Counted from the first letter of the stretch, positions 41,832 to 50,625 are shown. The stretch is DNA of 64,000 nt from RHKX01 sp963823565 (GCA_963823565.1 CAWGLR010000003.1:124001-188000), one strand, 5' to 3'. Notes: generated by a model from the letters alone, not told the origin. Program-made: numbers and translations.

Positions 41832-42865
41832 CAGTGCCCCTTCTCGTAGACGAGCAGCGGGCGGCGGAGCACGATCTCCTGCCAGACGGCGCGGAGCATG
41901 AACCAGCCGTTGACCGTGCGGAGGACGAAGAAGCTCGGCAGGCTCGCGAGCGTCCGCCCGACCTCGCGCCGCTCGACCGCCTGGGCGAGGACCGGGACCA
42001 TCACGACCGGCGCGTCGATCAGGTAGCCGAGCAGGTAGGCGGGGCGGGCGAGGATCGCGAGCAGCGGGATCAGCACCATGTAGGCGAGGGAGGCGACGAG
42101 CGCGTCCCAGGTCGCGATCGCGACCGTCGAGCGCAGGTAGCCGAGCGAGAGCAGCGACCGCTTGTGCAGGCGGACGTTCTGGATGAAGCCGTGCGACCAG
42201 CGCCGCAGCTGCTTGCCGAGGAAGTCGAGGTCGTGCGGCTCGACCGGGTAGGAGACGGCCTCGGGGACGAAGCGGACGCAGTGGCCCTCGCGGTATAGCG
42301 ACCAGGTCAGGTCCATGTCCTCGGCCATCGTCCGCGTCGACCAGCCGCCGAGCGCCCGCAGCTCGTCGGTGCGGTAGGCGGAGAAGCAGCCCGAGGAGAT
42401 CAGCGGCTTGCCGAAGTTGTCCTGGATCCGCTTGAAGAACCCGAAGGCGAGCATGTACTCGACGTAGCGGCCGCGCTCCCAGATCGTCGACACCCGCCGC
42501 GGCAGGACGAAGCCGCAGGCGGCGGCGACCTCTGGGTCGTCGAGCGCGGGGAGGAGCGTCTCGATCGCGTCGGGCGCGAGGGTCGTGTCGGCGTCGACCG
42601 CCATCACGAGCTCGGTCTCGACCAGGTCGAGCGCGAAGGTCTGCGCGCCGGCCTTCGAGCCGGTGTTCTCGGGGGGCTGGACGACGGTCGCCCCGGCGTC
42701 GCGGGCGACCGCGGCGGTGCGGTCGGTGGAGCAGTCGTCGATGACGAGGATCGCCGCGGGGGCGAGCGTCTGCTCGCGCAGCGAGCGCACCGTCGCCGCG
42801 ATCGTCTCCTCCTCGTCGTAGGCGGGGACGAGCACGGTCAGTCGCTGTTCGGTCCGTTGCACCAT
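41831..42865 (-). CDS. Family 2 glycosyltransferase, processive membrane type
   Basis: About 344 residues: a GT-A domain with LTVLVPAYDEEETI, DDCSTD, DAD metal motif (MAVDADTTL), GCFSAYR, EDMDLTW and QLRRW, then C-terminal membrane spans. ED and QxxRW mark polymerising enzymes of the hyaluronan/poly-GlcNAc synthase type; the polymer is unknown. The start may be ATG 42865 or GTG 42871. Coupled to the downstream small membrane protein. Confidence 0.87.
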   Translation of the reverse strand: MVQRTEQRLTVLVPAYDEEETIAATVRSLREQTLAPAAILVIDDCSTDRTAAVARDAGATVVQPPENTGSKAGAQTFALDLVETELVMAVDADTTLAPDAIETLLPALDDPEVAAACGFVLPRRVSTIWERGRYVEYMLAFGFFKRIQDNFGKPLISSGCFSAYRTDELRALGGWSTRTMAEDMDLTWSLYREGHCVRFVPEAVSYPVEPHDLDFLGKQLRRWSHGFIQNVRLHKRSLLSLGYLRSTVAIATWDALVASLAYMVLIPLLAILARPAYLLGYLIDAPVVMVPVLAQAVERREVGRTLASLPSFFVLRTVNGWFMLRAVWQEIVLRRPLLVYEKGH

Positions 42866-42928
42866 CGACACCGGACAACGGGCTTACCCGGTCGGGCGTC
42901 AGGCCCTACATGCAGCGTGTGCAGTCAG

Positions 42929-43357
42929 TCACACAGCGCGAGAAGCGCGATCGAGGCCGGCGACGAAGTCGCGGGTCGCCTTGCCGAGCATCGCCCCGAA
43001 GAACCAGCCGGTCGCCGGGATCCGGCCCTCGAAGGTGGTGTGCCAGCGCACGTCCGTGCCCTGGCCGGCGGGGGCGAGCTCGATCACGGCGACGTAGTCG
43101 CGCACCGGCAGGCCGCCGAGCAGGCGGTAGCTGAGCCGCGCTTCGGGGATCCGCTCGACGATCTCCTCGCGGACCGTGATCGGGCCGGTGCGGAAGCGGC
43201 GGATCTCGCCGAGGCCGGTCTCGGCGTCGGGCTCGAGCTCGAGCTCGAAGGCGTCGATCGAGGTCCACTCCGGCCAGGTCGAGCTGTTGTCCAGCAGCCT
43301 CCAGACCGCGGCGGGCGGGGCGTCGATGTGGCGGCTGACGTCGATCTCCTGGGGCAT
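42929..43357 (-). CDS. SRPBCC-fold protein (polyketide cyclase/START-like)
   Basis: 142 residues. PQEIDVSRHIDAPPAAVW and LLDNSSTWPEW are the classic start of the ligand-binding SRPBCC fold, ending in a C-terminal helix (GWFFGAMLGKATRDFVAGL). Binds or modifies a hydrophobic ligand, not identifiable. The ATG lies at the centre of a perfect 22-bp palindrome. It starts 22 nt after the NlpC/P60 stop and is probably co-transcribed with it. Confidence 0.82.
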   Translation of the reverse strand: MPQEIDVSRHIDAPPAAVWRLLDNSSTWPEWTSIDAFELELEPDAETGLGEIRRFRTGPITVREEIVERIPEARLSYRLLGGLPVRDYVAVIELAPAGQGTDVRWHTTFEGRIPATGWFFGAMLGKATRDFVAGLDRASRAV

Positions 43358-43367
43358 GCCCCAGGAG
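43346..43367. promoter_or_regulatory. 22-bp perfect palindrome over a start codon
   Basis: CTCCTGGGGCA followed by its exact reverse complement. In the mRNA the AUG of the SRPBCC gene would sit at the tip of an 11-bp stem, which would hinder initiation unless opened. Confidence 0.6.
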
Positions 43368-43379
43368 TCTGCCAGCGCG

Positions 43380-43907
43380 CTACCAGCTGCGCGATCCATC
43401 GGGGTGGCGGATGCGGAATCGCCGGGTGTCGTCGCGCATGTACTCGCTCCAGCCCGGACCGCTCCTGTCGCCGTCGGTGATGAACGAGGTGTCGTAGCGC
43501 AGCCCAGCAACGACCATGAACACGTGGCCCTTGTTGGCGTAGATCGTCACCCACTTGCTGCGGCCCGACTCGCCCCACTTCTTGAACTCGCCGGAGACGA
43601 GCGGGTAGTCGAGCAGGCCGGCCTCGTGGAGGACGTAGGAGACGGCGCCGGAGCAGTCGTAGCCCTTGTCGGCCCAGTCGCCGTGGCCGCCGCCCCACTT
43701 GTACTTCTTGTCCCTGATCCGGTTGCCCGCCTTGATCATCTTCTTGACGTACTTGGGTGCGCCCTTCGGAGCGACCGCCTTCGTCGCGCGCATGTGGGCC
43801 GGGGTGTAGTCCGTCCTCCCCGCACTCGTCGGCGCGGGCGCCGCGAGCAGCAGCGCCCCGACCGCCGCCGCGAGGACGTGCGAGATCCCGCGATGACCCG
43901 GCCTCAC
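43380..43907 (-). CDS. NlpC/P60 peptidoglycan hydrolase
   Basis: Secreted cysteine peptidase that cuts peptide cross-bridges in peptidoglycan. 175 residues from GTG: signal peptide (LAAAVGALLLAAPAPTSAG), then the catalytic Cys in GYDCSGAVSYVLHEAG and the catalytic His in KGHVFMVVAG. Short and without an added binding domain. Divergent from the GGDEF-EAL gene. Confidence 0.87.
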   Translation of the reverse strand: MRPGHRGISHVLAAAVGALLLAAPAPTSAGRTDYTPAHMRATKAVAPKGAPKYVKKMIKAGNRIRDKKYKWGGGHGDWADKGYDCSGAVSYVLHEAGLLDYPLVSGEFKKWGESGRSKWVTIYANKGHVFMVVAGLRYDTSFITDGDRSGPGWSEYMRDDTRRFRIRHPDGSRSW

Positions 43908-44008
43908 CCCGATCTCATCGGAGCCGGGCCGGCTTCCTTGAGGCCGCCTGGACGCGGCGCGCGGGTTGCGGCGGCAGGAAGCGGCCGGCGCGGATCGAAG
44001 GTCGGGCG

Positions 44009-45973
44009 GTGGCCACAGCTGAGCTGACCGACGATCTCCAGCGAGATCCCGTCACCGGACTGCCGACGCGATCGGCCTTCCTCGCGCGCGTCAGCGAGGC
44101 GCTCGGCCGTGCCGGCGACGGCTGCGGCCACGTCGCGGTGCTCTTCGTCGACCTCGACGGCTTCCGCCGCATCAACCGCGACCTCGGCCACGCGGTCGGC
44201 GACGAGCTGCTGTTCAGCGCCTCGCGGCGGATCCGCTCGGCCGCCCGCTCGGCCGACATCCTCGCCCGCGCCGGCGGCGACGAGTTCGCCCTGCTGTGCT
44301 GCCTCGACTCCCCCGACCAGCTCGCCGAGATCGGCCGCCGGGTGCGCGACGGCTTCGCCGACCCCTTCGAGCTCAGCGGCCAGGTCTTCGCCGCCGGCGT
44401 CTCGGTCGGCGCCGCCGTAACCGACGATCCCGCGACACCCCCGGAGGCGCTCATCGCCGACGCCGAGGCCGCGCTCGACCGCGCCCCCGCCGGCCCGGGG
44501 CGGTTCGAGGTCTTCGACGCGGACCTGCGCGAGCGCCTGGCGGCCCGCACCAGGCTTGGCCGCGACCTCGCGGCCACGATCGAGGCAGGAGCGATCGCCC
44601 TCGCCTACCAGCCGATCGTCGACATCGCCTCGGGCCGGATCGTCTCGGTCGAGGCGCTGGCGCGGTGGAGCCATCCCGAGGACGGCCCCGTCTCGCCGGA
44701 GCTGTTCGTCGCGATCGCCCAGGAGCACGGCATCGGGGGGCGCCTCACCCGCTGCCTGCTCGAGCGCGCCGGCGACGACTTTGCGGCGATCGCCGCCGAG
44801 GACCCGACGGAACGCGTGACGCTCGCCTTCAACGTATCCGCCGACGAGCTGATCTCCGACTCGCTGCTGGGCGGCATCGAGTCGCTGATCGACCGCGCCG
44901 GAGTCGGCGCCGACAGGATCGTCATCGAGATCTCCGAGTCCGCCCTGGCGGGCGCCGCCGAGACCTACCTCGCCCGGGTCACCGAGCTGCGGGCGCTCGG
45001 CGTGCGGATCGCGCTCGACGACTTCGGCACCGCCTCGACCTCGATCGCCCAGCTCCGCGCGCTGCCGATCGACCAGATGAAGCTCGACCGGATGTTCGTC
45101 GAGGGCCTCGGCGAGCCCTCCGACGACGCCGCGCTCGCCGCCGGCGTGCTGCCGATCGCCCGCGCCCTCGGCATCGAGGTCGTCGCCGAGGGCATCGAGA
45201 CCGACCAGCAGCTCGCCCACCTCTTCGCCCTCGGCTACCGGTACGGGCAGGGCTACCGCTTCGCGATCCCCGTCCCGCCGGAGGAGGCGGCGCGGCTGAT
45301 CCGCCGCGGCCCGCTCGCCGCCGCCCGGGCGCCGGACACCGCCGCGGCCGCAGCGGCCCGCGAGAGCTTCCGCCGGGCGCTGCTCGCCGGCGACGCGAGC
45401 CGCGCCGCCGCGGTCGTCGAGGAGGCCGGGCGCCGCGGCGTCGGCTCGATGGCCATCCAGACCGAGGTGATCGGCCGGGCTCTGCACTGGATCGACTCCG
45501 AGTGGGAGGCGGGACGGCTGCGAGCCGCGGACGAGCATCTCGCCGCGGCGATCTGCGAGCGCGAGCTTGCGGCCGTCCTCGGCTCGGCCCCCCGCCGCCG
45601 CCGGCGCTTCGCCCGCCGCGTGCTGCTGGCCGCGATCGGCGGCGAGGCGCACCGCGGCGAGCTCTCGCGCATCGCCGAGGCCCTCGACAGGGCCGGCTTC
45701 GAGACCGTCTACCTCGGGACCGACGTCCACTCCGAGGAGCTCGAGAAGGCCGCCGGCATGCACCGTCCCGGCGCCGTCTGTCTCAACGCCGCCGCCTTCC
45801 GCGACGGCGCCGAGCTCCAGGTTGCGGTCGACCGGCTGGGCGCGATCCCCGAGCCGCCGGTGGTCATCGTCGGCGGCGGTGGCGGGGCTTCGACGGGCGG
45901 CGCGATCGCCGTCTCGTCCGACGAGGACGCGGTTGAGGTCCTCGATCACGAGCTCGCCGAACGCGCGGGCTAG
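44009..45973 (+). CDS. GGDEF-EAL c-di-GMP enzyme with C-terminal cobalamin-binding-like domain
   Basis: 654 residues from GTG. The GGDEF domain (about 10-170) has an intact GGDEF (89-93). The EAL domain (about 180-430) keeps the phosphodiesterase residues: EAL (215-217), FNVS, EISES, ALDDFGTA, QMKLD, VVAEGIET and YGQGY. The C-terminal region (about 450-654) is a four-helix bundle plus Rossmann fold of the MerR/CarH B12-binding type. It contains W499-x9-E509-H510, the arrangement of adenosylcobalamin light sensors, and a candidate lower ligand His548 in GGEAHRG, although the usual ExHxxG spacing is off by one. It probably turns over c-di-GMP under control of cobalamin or light. Cytoplasmic; no membrane span. 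Confidence 0.85.
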   Translation: MATAELTDDLQRDPVTGLPTRSAFLARVSEALGRAGDGCGHVAVLFVDLDGFRRINRDLGHAVGDELLFSASRRIRSAARSADILARAGGDEFALLCCLDSPDQLAEIGRRVRDGFADPFELSGQVFAAGVSVGAAVTDDPATPPEALIADAEAALDRAPAGPGRFEVFDADLRERLAARTRLGRDLAATIEAGAIALAYQPIVDIASGRIVSVEALARWSHPEDGPVSPELFVAIAQEHGIGGRLTRCLLERAGDDFAAIAAEDPTERVTLAFNVSADELISDSLLGGIESLIDRAGVGADRIVIEISESALAGAAETYLARVTELRALGVRIALDDFGTASTSIAQLRALPIDQMKLDRMFVEGLGEPSDDAALAAGVLPIARALGIEVVAEGIETDQQLAHLFALGYRYGQGYRFAIPVPPEEAARLIRRGPLAAARAPDTAAAAAARESFRRALLAGDASRAAAVVEEAGRRGVGSMAIQTEVIGRALHWIDSEWEAGRLRAADEHLAAAICERELAAVLGSAPRRRRRFARRVLLAAIGGEAHRGELSRIAEALDRAGFETVYLGTDVHSEELEKAAGMHRPGAVCLNAAAFRDGAELQVAVDRLGAIPEPPVVIVGGGGGASTGGAIAVSSDEDAVEVLDHELAERAG

Positions 45974-46011
45974 CGGTCCATTTCCCGCCGGGTTGCCGCT
46001 TCTTCAGGGGT

Positions 46012-46055
46012 GCTGGGGTCTCTCGCGACGAAATGTTGGCGCCAGCGACCCCAGC
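46012..46055 (+). repeat. 44-bp palindromic repeat, copy 3
   Basis: GCTGGGGTC ... GCGACCCCAGC with core CGAAATGTTG. It lies 38 nt after the GGDEF-EAL stop and 60 nt from the convergent pyrE stop, the only hairpin between them. Confidence 0.8.
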
Positions 46056-46115
46056 GGGGTCCACCTGAAGCAGTAGCCCTCGCGCGCAGACACGCTGCAA
46101 CGGAGGCGGGACGAC

Positions 46116-46670
46116 CTAGCGGTCGTCGCGCTCGGGGTGGATGTCGTCGATCGTCGCGAGCGCGGTGAACGGCGCGCCGCCCGCTGCCTCGATCGCCTCG
46201 GCGCCGCCGGCGAGCCGGTCGAGCACGCAGACGGTTCCGACCACGTCGAGGCCCTCCTCGATGCAGCGCTCGATGGCCTTGACGGTCGAGCCACCGGTCG
46301 TGACGACGTCCTCGACGATCAGCACCTTCGTGCCGGGCTCGAGGATCGGGCCCTCGACCCAGCGCTGGAGGCCGTGCTGCTTCTTGTCCTTGCGTACGAA
46401 GAAGGCGAGCAGGCTCTGCCCGGCGCGATCGGAGAGCGCGGCGCTGGCGATCGGGTCGGCCCCCATCGTCATCCCGCCGACGGCCTGCGCCTGGCGCGTG
46501 TTCGCCTCGCGGGCCACGAGCTCGGCGACCGCGCGGAACCCCGGCTGGCGCAGGATCGCCCGCTTGGCGTCGACGTAGTAGGAGGCGGTAGCGCCGCTGG
46601 TCAGCGTCACCTCGCCGAGCACGAGCGCGTGCTCGCGCAGCTCGGCGATGAGCGTGTCGCGCGCGTTCAA
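46116..46670 (-). CDS. pyrE: Orotate phosphoribosyltransferase
   Basis: Converts orotate and PRPP to OMP in pyrimidine synthesis. 184 residues with YYVDAKRAIL, the Lys-rich loop FFVRKDKKQHG and PRPP motif VLIVEDVVTTGGST. The start is TTG (46670), 12 nt after the L,D-transpeptidase stop; no closer ATG/GTG precedes the conserved N-terminus. Confidence 0.93.
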   Translation of the reverse strand: MNARDTLIAELREHALVLGEVTLTSGATASYYVDAKRAILRQPGFRAVAELVAREANTRQAQAVGGMTMGADPIASAALSDRAGQSLLAFFVRKDKKQHGLQRWVEGPILEPGTKVLIVEDVVTTGGSTVKAIERCIEEGLDVVGTVCVLDRLAGGAEAIEAAGGAPFTALATIDDIHPERDDR

Positions 46671-46682
46671 GTCAGCTCGTCG

Positions 46683-47636
46683 CTACTTGTAGACGTAGAT
46701 GGGGTCCCCGAGGTCGATCCAGTCGTAGATGTGCTTGGAGTCGGGGATCGGGTTGCGCAGGCAGCCGTGGCTCGCCGGGTAGTCGGGAACCGACTGGTAG
46801 CCGTGCGTCGCGTACCCGCCGTGGAAGTACACGGAGTAGTACATGTGGACGTTGTTGAAGCCCGGCTCCTTGCGGTAGAAGTAGTACTTCCCGAGGATCG
46901 TCGGCGTCGCCGGGGCACCCGAGGAGATCGTGTAGATCTCGTCGACCTTGTCGCCCTTGGCGAGGACCATCACCTGGCGCGAGAGATCGGTCTCGACGTG
47001 CTTGCCGGCGCCGGGATGGTGCAGCGTGTAGCCGCCCTTGCCCTTGGCGAGCTTCTTGAACATGCTCTTCGTCGCCTTGCCGGTGCGCTGCTCGCCGTTG
47101 ACCTTGTGGTAGGCGAGCACGGCGCGCTCGGTCGCCCCGTCGTACTTCTTGCCCTCGTCGTTGACGTACCCCTGCCGCTCGAGCAGCGTGTTGAAGATCT
47201 TGACGGTGCCGTTGCGATCGCCTGGGTCGAGGTCCGGGAAGCGGATGGAGAACCCGCGGCTCGTCGCGTCGCTCACGGCGGCGGAGGCCACGACCTTGTA
47301 CTTCCCGGGCTTGATGATCCGCTGCTCGAAGTCGAACTGGCCGAGGTTGCTCTCCTTGCTCTTGCGGTGCATGTAGACCTTCTTGGTCGCCACCGGCTTC
47401 TTCCCGCGCAGCAGTCGCACGGTGATCTTCTCGCCGCCCGCGAAGGGCTGTGCCGTGCCCTTGACGACGATCTTCTTGCCGACCGCGAGCTTGCCGCCGT
47501 TGAGTCCCTTGAGGCGCAGCGACATCTTCGGGCCGCCGGGGGCCTTCTTGTCCGCGGCGGAGGCGGACATGGCGGTCGCACCGAGGAGGGCGATCGAGAG
47601 GACTACGACTACTGCGGTGCGGATGCGGGAGCTCAT
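46683..47636 (-). CDS. L,D-transpeptidase (YkuD) with peptidoglycan-binding-like region
   Basis: Forms 3-3 cross-links in peptidoglycan or attaches proteins to it. About 317 residues: signal peptide (VVVVLSIALLGATAMSASA), a beta-sandwich domain (about 40-130), a peptidoglycan-binding-type helical motif (LLERQGYVNDEGKKYDGATE), and a YkuD domain ending HGYQSVPDYPASHGCLR with the catalytic Cys. The inner ATG (47636) begins the signal peptide, and TATCAT lies 9 nt upstream on the minus strand. pyrE follows closely. Confidence 0.9.
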   Translation of the reverse strand: MSSRIRTAVVVVLSIALLGATAMSASAADKKAPGGPKMSLRLKGLNGGKLAVGKKIVVKGTAQPFAGGEKITVRLLRGKKPVATKKVYMHRKSKESNLGQFDFEQRIIKPGKYKVVASAAVSDATSRGFSIRFPDLDPGDRNGTVKIFNTLLERQGYVNDEGKKYDGATERAVLAYHKVNGEQRTGKATKSMFKKLAKGKGGYTLHHPGAGKHVETDLSRQVMVLAKGDKVDEIYTISSGAPATPTILGKYYFYRKEPGFNNVHMYYSVYFHGGYATHGYQSVPDYPASHGCLRNPIPDSKHIYDWIDLGDPIYVYK

Positions 47637-47725
47637 TGCGGCCGGATGATAGGGAGCGGGGCGGTGGACGTCGCCGGTGCGGGGCGGGGGCCGGCCGGCC
47701 CTCGCGCCCACGGTCCCCCAAGCCC

Positions 47726-47769
47726 GCTGGGGTCACTGAGCACGAAATGACGAACTGAGCGACCCCAGC
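47726..47769 (+). repeat. 44-bp palindromic repeat, copy 4
   Basis: GCTGGGGTCACTGAGCACGA... to GCGACCCCAGC, core CGAAATGACG. Between the L,D-transpeptidase start and the CPBP stop, in tandem with copy 5. Confidence 0.85.
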
Positions 47770-47798
47770 GGCAGGGAACGGGTTGTCCGGGGTCGGAT

Positions 47799-47842
47799 GC
47801 CGGGGTCACTGAGTACGAAATGACGAACTCGGCGACCCCAGC
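47799..47842 (+). repeat. 44-bp palindromic repeat, copy 5
   Basis: GCCGGGGTCACTGAGTACGA... to GCGACCCCAGC, core CGAAATGACG. It lies 50 nt downstream of the minus-strand CPBP stop. Confidence 0.85.
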
Positions 47843-47892
47843 AGGCAGCGGCGGGCGGGCGCCTGGCTGCGATCAACCCCCCTCGACGGCCC

Positions 47893-48669
47893 CTACGTCA
47901 GCAGCAGCGCCAGGACCGCCAGGGTGTTGTTGAACATGTGGGCGGCGATCGGGGCCCAGAGCGAGCCGCTGCGCTCGTAGGCCCAGGCGAGCGCGACTCC
48001 GAAGACCGCGAGCACCGCGGCGACGGCGAGGTTCCCGCTGACGAGGTGCAGGAGCGCCCAGACCACGGACGAGACGAGGGCGGCGGGCCAGAGCGACATC
48101 GACTTCCGCAGGCCGGAGAAGATCACCCCGCGGAAGAGCAGCTCCTCGGAGATCGCGGCGCCGGGAACGACGAGGATCACGAGGGCGACGATGCTCGCCA
48201 ACGAGTCCTCGTCGGTGCCGAGCTCCTCGGTGACGTCCTTCTGGTCGGGGCTGATCAGCGGCCCGAGGCCGATCTGGACGATGAAGTAGCCGAGCCAGGC
48301 GAGGCCGGCGATCCCCAGCATCCAGAGACCGAAGCGCCGCAGGCCGAAGCGGTCGAGGATCGAGCCGCCGCCGCCGTCGTTGGCGTCGACTCCCGCGACG
48401 AGCAGGGCGGCGCCGATGAAGCTGATCACGACCACGGCCTGAGCGGCGAGCTTGGACGCGTTCGACTCGAGCTCCGGATCGAAGATCGCGGCCACGATGG
48501 CGCCGCCGATCACGCCCGCCACCATCGAGGCGAAGAAGGCGATCAGCGCCGTCGACCAGGTGAAGCCGTTGGCGGGCAGCCCCTCGTAGCGGCGCAGGAA
48601 GTGGCGCTGCTTCTCGCCGCCGGCCGGGGCGGGAGCGGGGGCGGGGCTCGTCACCGGACCGTGGCTCAC
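47893..48669 (-). CDS. CPBP-family intramembrane metalloprotease
   Basis: 258 residues with about eight membrane spans. Family motifs are EELLFRGVIFSGL (glutamate pair and Arg) and later ALLHLVSG and HMFNN, which carry the metal-ligand residues of Rce1-like (CAAX/bacteriocin-processing) proteases. A Pro/Ala-rich cytoplasmic N-terminus precedes them. GTG start, 4 nt after the HAD gene stop, so the two are co-transcribed. Substrate unknown. Confidence 0.87.
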   Translation of the reverse strand: MSHGPVTSPAPAPAPAGGEKQRHFLRRYEGLPANGFTWSTALIAFFASMVAGVIGGAIVAAIFDPELESNASKLAAQAVVVISFIGAALLVAGVDANDGGGGSILDRFGLRRFGLWMLGIAGLAWLGYFIVQIGLGPLISPDQKDVTEELGTDEDSLASIVALVILVVPGAAISEELLFRGVIFSGLRKSMSLWPAALVSSVVWALLHLVSGNLAVAAVLAVFGVALAWAYERSGSLWAPIAAHMFNNTLAVLALLLT

Positions 48670-48673
48670 GCGC

Positions 48674-49339
48674 TCAATGCTCGCTGATCGGGCCGCCGGG
48701 CAGCAGCAGCGGCGGCAGCTCGTCGAGCGAGGTCAGGTCGCCGCCCCCCGCGCGGGCGATCCGCAGCACGTCGATCCCGGCGGCCTGCGCCCCCTCGATG
48801 TCGGCCGGGGCGTCGCCGACGTGGAGCGCCTCGGCGGCCGCGCACCCCGCGGCCCCCAGGGCCGCCGCGAAGATCGCCGGGTCCGGCTTGCGCGCGCCGG
48901 CGAGCGCCGAGACGACGACCGCGTCGAACGAGTCGCCGAGACCGACGCGCTCGAGCACGGCGGCGAGCTCGAAGTCCCAGTTGGAGACGCAGACGACCGG
49001 CAGGCCCGCCGCGCGGATCCGCGCGAGCGCCGGCTGCGCGTCGGGATAGGCGGCGAAGCGGATCGAGGCCATCAGCTCCGGGACGCCGACCTCGCGGCCG
49101 AGCCCGTCGGAGAGGATGGCCGCGCAGCGCTCGCGGAGCGCGGCCAGCGACGCCGAGTCGGAGGCCTCGTGCGCGTGGGCGGCGTAGTAGGACATCTCCG
49201 CCGCGAACGCTCCGCGGACGCGCTCCGCCGGCAGGCCCTCGACGACGCCAGGGTCGACCCGCTCCCAGGGCGGGTCGAGCCTGACCGTGGTCCCGAGGGC
49301 GTCGATCAGGCATGCGCGGTAGCGGCCCGGCGGCTTCAT
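48674..49339 (-). CDS. HAD-family hydrolase (REG-2-like)
   Basis: 221 residues. Motif I reads CLIDALGTTVRL: the nucleophilic Asp is kept but the second Asp of DxD is Ala, as in several REG-2-like HAD proteins. Motif II is VCVSNWDFELA, motif III Lys in GARKPDPAIF and motif IV HVGDAPADIEGAQAAG. Probably a phosphatase or a degenerate relative. CAGAAT lies 7 nt upstream on the minus strand. Divergent from the mannosyltransferase-like gene by 44 bp. Confidence 0.85.
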   Translation of the reverse strand: MKPPGRYRACLIDALGTTVRLDPPWERVDPGVVEGLPAERVRGAFAAEMSYYAAHAHEASDSASLAALRERCAAILSDGLGREVGVPELMASIRFAAYPDAQPALARIRAAGLPVVCVSNWDFELAAVLERVGLGDSFDAVVVSALAGARKPDPAIFAAALGAAGCAAAEALHVGDAPADIEGAQAAGIDVLRIARAGGGDLTSLDELPPLLLPGGPISEH

Positions 49340-49369
49340 GGCCGGGATTCTGGCGCGGGGGCCCCGCGG

Positions 49370-49375
49370 TAGCCT
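49370..49375 (+). promoter_or_regulatory. -10 element for the gene at 49384
   Basis: TAGCCT ends 8 nt before the ATG; the transcript would be leaderless or nearly so. Confidence 0.45.
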
Positions 49376-49383
49376 CCGTCGCG

Positions 49384-50625
49384 ATGACGGACCGCCGTCC
49401 GATCGCGGCCGGGCTGATCGCCGCCGTGCTCGCGCTGCTCCTCGTCCTACTGGCCGCGCCGGGCCGCGAGCTCGTCCCCGGCGCCGCCGCGGGCTTCCCC
49501 GGCTGGCTCGCCGGGCCCTACGGCGACGGCTTCGGCCTCTCGCCCGACACCTACCGCCTGCTGCTGTTCGCCGCCGTCGCGGCCTGGGCGGCGCTGCTGC
49601 CGCTGGCGAGGGCGCTCGGCCGCCGCTCGCTCGCGCTGCTCGCCGGTGCCGCGATCCTGCTGTTCGCGCTCGCGCCGCCGCTGCTCTCCCTCGACGTCTT
49701 CTCCTACGTTTCCTACGCGCGCCTCGGCGCCGAGCACGGCCTCAACCCCTACGAGTACGCGCCGGCGGCGATCCCCGGCGACGAGGCGGCGATCCGGGTC
49801 GAGGACTTCAGCGAGGCGGTCAGCGTCTACGGCCCCCTGTTCACGCTCGGCTCCTACCCGCTCGCGCTGCTCGGGGTCCCCGCCGCGGTCTGGGCGCTGA
49901 AGGTCGTCGCGGCGCTCGCGATCGCGGCGATGGCGGCGCTGACCGCGCGGCTCGCCCGCCTGCGCGGCGTCGATCCCGCCGCCGCCGCCGCGTTCGTCGC
50001 CCTGAACCCGCTCGTCCTCGTCCACCTCGTCGCCGGCGCCCACAACGACGGGCTCATGACCCTGCTCGCGCTCGCGGCGGTCACCGCCGCGCTGACCGCG
50101 CGGCCGCTGGCCGCCGGCGCGAGCCTCGCCGCCTCGGTCGCGGTCAAGGCAGCCGGCGCCCTCTACGCACCATTCGTCGTCCTCGGGGGCCCGCGCCGCG
50201 GCCGGATCCTCGCTGGCGCTCTCGCGGCGGGAGCCGGGCTCGCGGCGGTCGCACTCGCGGTCTTCGGCACCGGCGCGACGGAGGCGCTGAGCGTCGCCGG
50301 CGACAACCAGTCGACCGTCAGCCGCTGGAGCGTGCCGGCAACCCTGGCGCGGATCACCGGGCTCGACGTCGACCCGATCCGCGTCGTCCTCGCGGTCTGC
50401 TTCGGGGCCGTGGTGGTCGCGCTGCTCGTCCGGGTCGCCCGCGGCGCCGACTGGGTCCGCGCCGCCGGCTGGGCCGCGCTCGGGCTCCTCGTCGCCTCCG
50501 CCTACATGGCGCCCTGGTACGTGATCTGGCTGCTGCCCCTCGCCGCGATCTCGCGCGACCGCCTGCTCGCCGCCGGCGCGATCGCGTTCACCCTGTTCCA
50601 GGTGTCCAACGGGTTCCCGGCGTGA
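49384..50625 (+). CDS. Polytopic glycosyltransferase (MptB/GT87-like alpha-mannosyltransferase)
   Basis: 413 residues with about eleven to twelve membrane spans. The first external loop contains the acidic pair and SLDVFSYVSYARLGAEHGLN then PYEY, as in polyprenol-phosphate-mannose-dependent transferases; APWYVIWLLPL near the end is also typical. Probably extends a cell-envelope glycan or lipoglycan. The acceptor is unknown. The GTG of thiL overlaps its stop. Confidence 0.8.
   Translation: MTDRRPIAAGLIAAVLALLLVLLAAPGRELVPGAAAGFPGWLAGPYGDGFGLSPDTYRLLLFAAVAAWAALLPLARALGRRSLALLAGAAILLFALAPPLLSLDVFSYVSYARLGAEHGLNPYEYAPAAIPGDEAAIRVEDFSEAVSVYGPLFTLGSYPLALLGVPAAVWALKVVAALAIAAMAALTARLARLRGVDPAAAAAFVALNPLVLVHLVAGAHNDGLMTLLALAAVTAALTARPLAAGASLAASVAVKAAGALYAPFVVLGGPRRGRILAGALAAGAGLAAVALAVFGTGATEALSVAGDNQSTVSRWSVPATLARITGLDVDPIRVVLAVCFGAVVVALLVRVARGADWVRAAGWAALGLLVASAYMAPWYVIWLLPLAAISRDRLLAAGAIAFTLFQVSNGFPA

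Noticed and set aside
41412..42878. Long minus-strand frame of 488 codons across the glycosyltransferase
   Set aside because: Only its last part (from 41831) is a real gene. The rest is an Arg-rich shadow of the glycosyltransferase, which has all catalytic motifs in another frame.
42929..43510. Longer start for the SRPBCC gene
   Set aside because: The extra 51 residues are low-complexity and overlap the NlpC/P60 coding region; the domain begins right after ATG 43357.
43904..45949. 681-codon antisense frame opposite the GGDEF-EAL gene
   Set aside because: Composition is Arg/Gly/Asp-rich without domains; it is a GC-codon shadow of the intact gene on the other strand.
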